This document shows, one piece after another, positions 58,094 through 64,000 of a stretch of DNA of 64,000 bases. The notes beneath the pieces are model-generated. The model was not told the origin of the DNA. It did no database searches and saw nothing but the letters and a program-made list of their open reading frames with translations. Position 1 is the stretch's first letter, and each line of letters opens with the position of its first letter. This stretch comes from Paraescarpia echinospica (taxonomy: Eukaryota; Annelida; Polychaeta; Sabellida; Siboglinidae), in contig CM034534.1 of the NCBI GenBank assembly GCA_020002185.1, forward strand, positions 34,118,559-34,182,558. The letters run 5' to 3'. The position numbers were made by a program, and so were the translations under genes.

Positions 58094-58701
58094 CTTCGTT
58101 CATAATAAAGGGGTCAGCACACTGTTAGTCTTCCTGCTTGGTTACGAAAAAAAGTGCAGTATATTTTTGAGAAATGACTTTTTACAATATTCACTTGCTG
58201 TGACATAAGTGCATTTGAGTAGTCAGATTTCTAGATGTGATTGTAGCAGCTGTTGACAGTAAAATGGTGTCTTTTTAGCTGATTTTACTAAGCGGAAGGG
58301 TATCTGGCAGCAATTTGGCTAGTTGACACTTTAGCCGGATTACTGCCTGCATGCATTTGTAAATATTGACGGGTGTCATACATACAGGCATTTTGCAAGA
58401 GCTAGAGATATTAGATTTTGACTAAAATCGACCAGCATGTCAATGAGATTATAATAACAGCAGGTGGGCAGTTTAAGAAACTTTATAGGTCACGTTTTCT
58501 TATAATCACACAAAACATTAACATGGTCGCCAATGCCAATGGGAAAACTGACAGTGTGCTGAGCCCTAAAAGGTTTATAATACTTACTACTCTCTAGTTA
58601 TACATTAATAGTCAAGTTACGACAAATATCACTAGAATATCGATGTATTAAGGAGGAGTTGTTCAATTTATCATAACAACTTAAATCGGTCAGTGCAATT
58701 C

Positions 58702-58790
58702 TATCGGTCCTGTTAGCTCGGTTGGTAAAGGCGTTGGTTCCTTAGCGCTTATTTTGCAATCGGGCGACGCCGGTTCAAAGCCCACACCAA
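58702..58790 (+). other. tRNA-like Pol III module with A and B boxes, copy B left
   Basis: TTAGCTCGGTTGGTAAAGGC is followed by CCGGTTCAAAGCC. Overall it matches the module at 50603-50690 in inverted orientation. Confidence 0.55.
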
Positions 58791-59236
58791 ATAATATATT
58801 TTTTTAACACTTTTTTTGGTTTATGTTTTCACGAAGTAATATAAACCAAATAATTTTTATACTATGATGCACTGTTTATAAATATTTTGGTAGTAATTAT
58901 TTATTCGCCACAAAAATGAAAATATGGGAATTACATAACGATTTTTCTAAATTTTATTCATCCTAACAAATATAATGTAATGAATATATAATTTATTAAT
59001 TGTATATATATTGTACGGTAATATATTGTAATTATATATGTGAAAACAAATGGTGATCTGTCTGGATAAATACAATTTAGAAACATCGCGTTATATATAA
59101 TTACCATATTTTCATTTTTGTGGCGAATAAATAATTACTACCAAAATATTTACAAACAGTGCATCATAGTATAAAAATGATTTGGTTTATATTACTTCGC
59201 GAAAACATAAACCAAAAAAAGTGTAAAAAATCAACG

Positions 59237-59325
59237 GTTTGGTGTAGGGTTTGAACCGCCGTCACCCGATTGCAAAAAAGTACTAAAGGACCAACATCTT
59301 TACTAACTGAGCTAGCAGGGCCGAC
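59237..59325 (-). other. tRNA-like Pol III module, copy B right
   Basis: It is nearly identical to 50603-50690, with A box TAGCTCAGTTAGTAAAG and B box GGTTCAAACCC on the minus strand. Confidence 0.55.
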
Positions 59326-59958
59326 AGAAATTCTCTCACTGATTTAAGTTGTTATGATACAACTCCGACTTCATACATCGATATTCTAGTGATATTATGA
59401 GATTATACACGTTACTTTCTGTAGCTGGATACGATATATGTTTACTATGTATGTTTATTGGTGTAGATTATCTCTCGTTGGTTGCATTCGATATAATTAT
59501 TCTGAAAACGTGCCCAAGTTCGGCGAAACCTAGTCGACTTGTACTAAGTTGTAGGCACATTCGCATTCATTGTTTTTAATAAAATTCGATTCATGTGGAA
59601 CGGTAAGATAACTGCTTGTTTCCTCTATGATGACTAGTGTTTGTATTTCATCGGAATATTGCACAATAACTCATTCTGACGCTCGTTTCGACCCAAAAGC
59701 TATACTTGTAAACATGCTCTGAATGCATGGAAAGGGTTGGCCTGATGCGAGTGTGGGTCATAAGTGACGTCACATCTCGGCATCCCGAAAAGCGCGCCAA
59801 AAATATGCATATTCGAAAATGTCCGGATGTACAGCACTAAATGTGGAATTTCTAATTCATTGATTTTTTTGATTGTTTTTGGCTTGGTGGACATGGAAAT
59901 AGATAGCAGGATGTAATATAACATGAATTCAAGCCATATATGTTTTTATTCCCTTTAA

Positions 59959-61161
59959 AGATGGTGACGATCATGGCATCCTTTAAATCCCGGGGTATCT
60001 CCTCAGTATTTCAGGTCTTCTGAACAAGATGATGTAGATGCTTCGTTAAGATGTCATGCTTGTATATTTCGCTGAAGGCAGCACGTTTCGTGTCGATCCT
60101 TGATTGTTGTATCATTTTCGTTGAACCAATCTTGGTGGTGTTTGGTCTGATATCCAAGTGGTTCTTCGCATACTTGTGTGGTGTTATTGCGAAGCGAGAT
60201 CCATTCCTCGTTTACCAGAAGATTATGTTTGAGCTGATGGCTGACGTCTGTCTTCCAGTCGGCCCACATCTAGCTTCCTCCTTGTAGCGTTGTTTCTGGT
60301 ATTTTCGTGTGATTTGAATTGCTCATTTGGCACGGATTAGCCTGTAGTCAGTCCAACGGGCTGTAGAGCCACGCGTTACTTTAGTAATGAGGACATCTGC
60401 ACGATCACGTTGACGTGTGATGACATAGTCAATCAGATGCCAATATTTTGAGCTGGGATGCATCCATGATGTTTTGAACTTATCTTTCATGCGAAAGGTG
60501 GTATTCATGATTAGCAGCTCGTGTTCTGCACATTTGCTGAATAGTAGCACCCCATTGTCATTTATATTCCCTGCCCTGTGTCTTCCAATGACACCATCCA
60601 ATAGGTCTACATTTTCTCTATACGAGCGTTGACATCTCCAAGAAAGAAACTCTTGTCATTCGCTGGCACGGATGCATGGATGGTATCAAGGGCAGTATAA
60701 AAACCTTCTTTCGTTTCGTCTGCCGCATCCAAAGTTAGTTAGTAGGCATTGATAAGTATTGCGTGACGCGAGTTAGCAAGCATCAGTCTCAGCGTCATTT
60801 ACCTTTCAGTTATTCCAACTGGTAGCTCAGATAGTGCACTGGCAGTGGAGTTTCTTACCGCACATACAACTCCGTGTATTCTTGGTTCGTCATTTGCCGT
60901 TCCTTTCCAAAAGAAAATATAGTCTTTTTCACTGAGTTGGCCTTCATCGGAAAATCTGGTTTCGCACAAAGCAGCTACGTCGATGCCACTGCGGGTAAGT
61001 TCCATGCCCACAATAGCTGTCCGGTGTTCAGGGCGATTGCTGTCCTACTTTGTTCATGAGCGTTCTGGCGTTCCATGAAGCGATGCTCAGGCGCTGGATG
61101 TGTTTAGTTTTGTTTCGTTGTTGTTTGCAACCGCATACGAGTGACTTCGCTTAGCGCGGCT
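59959..61161 (-). pseudogene. LINE endonuclease region, copy B
   Basis: It is collinear with 51313-52500. It retains the 15 bases missing in copy A, so the block reads CETRFSDEGQLSEKDYIFFW without a gap. Other frame breaks are shared with copy A, which shows they predate the duplication. Confidence 0.85.
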
Positions 61162-62089
61162 TTCCAGCTGAAGACAGTGAAATAGGCTATGTTTGAGGCA
61201 CCTTTTCTAGCCCCCTCCCCAATTCAGGGCGAGCAGAATGGTTCCTATCCAGGGCTGCTCGGTCATACGGGTAGCTGTCTGGTTGTGCTGCTACTTCTTT
61301 CAAGCACAAAGCGACCATCTAGCTTGCACCGCCTACTTGCAGGTTTATGGCTAGAAGCTTCCAGCAGTCACTTTGCCTGCCCCCGTCACCAGTTGCCCAT
61401 CGCCGCAGGACTTGAGGGATGATTAGAATAATAGGTGATGAATGGAAGACTCAAGAATGGCTGCGCGTGGAGCTTTTAAGGTGGGAAAATGCGGTGCGCA
61501 ACCAGACGATTCCACACACTTGGATTCCTATGGCCCAAGAGGGTTGGGACGATATAAAGAGGCAACGTAGCTGCAGTGAGTTGCCAGGAATACAGTCTGT
61601 CGTACCTTGCCTATTGCCATAGGTGCGGGAACAGGGCGGCGGCAGGGGGTAGCTATATATACGGTTCTGCTCCCCCCATTAAATGTGAGCGTGAATGTTT
61701 GTTTTGTGGCGAGCGTTAATGGCGGGTGGAAATCTAAATTGTATGAGACAATTGATGTGTATTTTTGTCGACTGTGAAAGGTACGTGTGTGCAATTGGAG
61801 GGCAGACATATGGTTTTCTGCCCCCCTCCAAATTTCTTAAGCAAACCCCTCCCTGTGTTCGGGTGTCATGAGTCAACAGCTGAGACAGCTAGTAGAGAAT
61901 TTGAAGTTACAGCGGTGCAGCGGCGAAAAATTTCCAACAGCACTGTCGGGAACCTCACACTTAGCCTTTGATTAAAGAACCTACACCGCCGCAAAGCAGA
62001 GGCTAGCTGTTCGATTAGTTTTTAGGGCGCCGAAACGTCCACCCATAACCAGAGCCCTGTCTGTTTAAAACAGCCTGCATTTGCCACGG
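61162..62089. other. Duplicated non-coding stretch, copy B
   Basis: It corresponds to 52501-53439, with a few substitutions and a short deletion near 61830. No feature is recognised. Confidence 0.4.
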
Positions 62090-62741
62090 GAAGGAAGGGT
62101 TGCTTGCTATGTTAAACGATTCTTATACCAAGACTGAAGCAAACAGGCGCACATAAATTCTTGCAATGTCCCCATCAAAGACCCCGTCACCCACTTCAGT
62201 TCACACTCTGAAGGCGATCCCTACCACATTCCTCAGCTGGTGCTCCTGTTTCTCGCACGCTCAGCGGAGCTTCCTTGCAACATGAGCCAGACTGCAGGAA
62301 ACCAGTCGTCGGGAAATGTCCACCTTGAACTGGCCTACGTCGGGGCCTTGGGAACTTTCCTGGCTGATTCGGGGGTTGAATACCTCCTCATAGAAGTTGG
62401 TGTCTTGGCCGAGGGATCACTTGCTGGCTTCATGAAAGGGAAATTCTACAACGGATGTACTAGGATCCAACAACTTCTGGCTGCTGTCATGGAACGAGCA
62501 CTGTTCGCCAAGGGAGATGATGACAACGATGTTAGACTGTGACCGCACTCACGAACACTCAATCAGTCGTTGAGATTGCATTGTTCAAGAATCTTACGAG
62601 GGACTATGAGAGCTTCTTCCATTATGTCATCGAAGGACAGTACGGAAGCACGTACGGCATCATTCTGGGCTATCTACGTGTACCTCATCAACCGGGTATG
62701 TCGAGAATTGCAGCGGGCCGTAGGCACCAACAACTATCCCA
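62090..62741 (+). pseudogene. PIN-family multicopy ORF, N-terminal part, copy B
   Basis: The main frame 62240-62542 matches the one at 53589-53891 with about six amino-acid differences (for example MSQTAGNQSSGN against MNQTAGNQSSEN). FWAIYVYLINRVCRELQRAV follows in another frame at about 62660-62725. It carries the same truncation by minisatellite as copy A. Confidence 0.72.
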
Positions 62742-62746
62742 ATGAA

Positions 62747-62950
62747 AGTAAATATATCACCACAGGCAACTGTCCCCTGTACCACCACAGGAAACTGTCC
62801 TACTAAAGGTAACTCTCCCACTACAGATAACTCTCCCCTGTACCACCACGAGTAGCTTTCCCATCAGAGGTAACTCCCCCCTCTCCTATTACACGTAACA
62901 GTCCCCTGTCCCACTACAGGTAACTGTCCCCTCTCTTACTGCAAGAAGAT
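62747..62950. repeat. ~24-bp minisatellite rich in CAGGTAACT, copy B
   Basis: It is the same array as 54095-54300, with the same unit order and only isolated differences. Confidence 0.82.
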
Positions 62951-63600
62951 ATTTGAACAGTTATCCTGTCGCGTATGTACTGTAGATAGTGTGCTGAAAA
63001 TATATGAAGAGTTACCCTGTCACACCTGTACTGACGATGTGTGTGGTAAAGATATAATATTAACAGTTATCCTGTTGCGTTTGTTTGTACTGATAGTCCT
63101 GTGCTAAGTTAATTTGTTGTCGCAATTGTATTGTTAATACAGCTGTTCTACAACGGCACCATCTACCGGACTACGAAATCCACTAGGTGTCTGCGCGAAT
63201 AAATACAGCTTCGTCAATCTTTGGGGATTGCCAGCCAGCAGTACCCCTGGCTGATTGCTTTGCGAAACTCTGAATTTAAGCTCAGCCTATCAAATCGCTC
63301 ATTAGATCAGTAAATTTACTCAGGTCAGGTGGTCATAATAAAACTAATTTCAACCAACCGTGGCTCATGTTACATGCAATGTTTAGGAAGTAGAAGCAAT
63401 TATTCGAATACACAATACCGCTAAGCTGCTCGTGCTAATGGACGAACGGTCATTATATATTGCGATTATCAGAAGTCGTTTATCCGTCTTCAAATTGGGG
63501 CGGGTATTTGCGCTGTTCTCACGGGTAATGCAGTCGCGACTGGCGAAGTCAATTACTAGTTTGACTCGGCTAACTTCCGCACTTCGCATAGAGGATCAGC
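62951..63600. other. Duplicated non-coding sequence, copy B
   Basis: It corresponds to 54301-54955. No coding or RNA feature is seen. Confidence 0.45.
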
Positions 63601-63985
63601 CAGGGCTAGTTTTGCATGGCAAACAGCCCTGGCTTGCGAGGATGGAGATTGCTGTCTGGGGGATTCCACAATTTAAAGTTGCTGGTCATTCCGTACTCGG
63701 GAAACACCAGAAACTGTTTTAGCCTTGGCGCTGTTCACATAAATAAAGGTACTTTTTGGCCCATTTCAGAGGGTGATTCAGGGGGCATTCCATGCAGCAA
63801 CTCATTTTTGTGATGTCGGGGAATGGTTCCTCCGACAGATGTGGGGGGGTGTCAAACACTTTGGCCCTTTTTACACAAATAAAAGTGCTGGGCTCCCGTT
63901 CTGTAGCTATCAATCCGCGTGTAGCCGCTACTGATCATCCTGTGCATGTTGTCGCTGCTGTCGACCCTATGCGTGATGCCGCTAC
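63601..63985. repeat. ~135-160 bp tandem units, copy B (one unit fewer)
   Basis: It has one full unit plus the diverged last unit, against two full units plus the diverged unit in copy A. Homology to copy A ends at 63985, 15 bases before the window edge. Confidence 0.8.
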
Positions 63986-64000
63986 GGTCGGCCGTTTACA

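Larger units (their letters stand above)
58094..63985 (+). repeat. Segmental duplication, copy B
   Basis: It matches 47314-55486. It keeps the same foldback/LINE junction (TTAA at 59955-59958), the endonuclease fragment, the PIN-family ORF and both minisatellites. It starts abruptly inside the left arm of the foldback element, so it does not represent an independent transposon insertion. Confidence 0.9.

Noticed and set aside
57836..58105. 89-codon plus-strand frame in the spacer before copy B
   Set aside because: No recognised motif; its end crosses the duplication boundary, so it is probably fortuitous.

Overview
The window is a stretch of a eukaryotic, animal, AT-rich chromosome. This is shown by spliced coding exons with GT/AG borders, long dinucleotide microsatellites, and a mixed transposon load: Ty3/Gypsy, CR1-like and other LINEs, a Penelope-like fragment, hAT, and TTAA-target Kolobok-like elements. 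That mix is typical of marine invertebrates such as molluscs, other lophotrochozoans or lancelets. The species cannot be fixed from sequence alone, and nothing prokaryotic is present.

The one host gene I can reconstruct is the meiotic cohesin kleisin REC8. It lies on the minus strand from 44094 (ATG) to 12026 (TGA), in 16 coding exons. All 15 junctions carry GT/AG splice sites (one weak donor), all phases agree, and the total of 1824 nt gives 607 codons plus stop. The N-terminal kleisin domain, the central basic RRRQLLF-type motif and the C-terminal winged helix are all recognisable against vertebrate REC8. A non-coding first exon (donor at 44833) and a GC-rich E2F-like palindrome at 44958-44985 suggest the promoter. 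Introns 9, 13 and 14 are built almost wholly of three unrelated AT-rich minisatellites. Introns 1-4, 11 and 15 hold transposons.

1-9670: microsatellite; a LINE C-terminal remnant split by a hAT transposon (8-bp target duplication, itself carrying a Penelope-like GIY-YIG fragment); a 33-bp minisatellite split by a young 4.4-kb Mag-like Ty3/Gypsy element with 162-bp LTRs. 9671-12025: no gene seen. 12026-45000: REC8 with its intronic elements. The largest of these are a ~6.5-kb long-inverted-repeat element carrying a decayed PIN/XPG-like ORF, a Kolobok-like deletion derivative inserted inside it, a CR1-like LINE and a Kolobok-like transposase catalytic fragment.

45000-64000: mirrored GT/AC microsatellites; a LINE split by a 4.66-kb foldback element with TTAA target duplication and tRNA-like modules; and a segmental duplication in direct orientation (47314-55486 and 58094-63985) separated by ~2.6 kb. 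The two copies share the same foldback/LINE junction, so the duplication followed the insertion. No further host gene is supported there.
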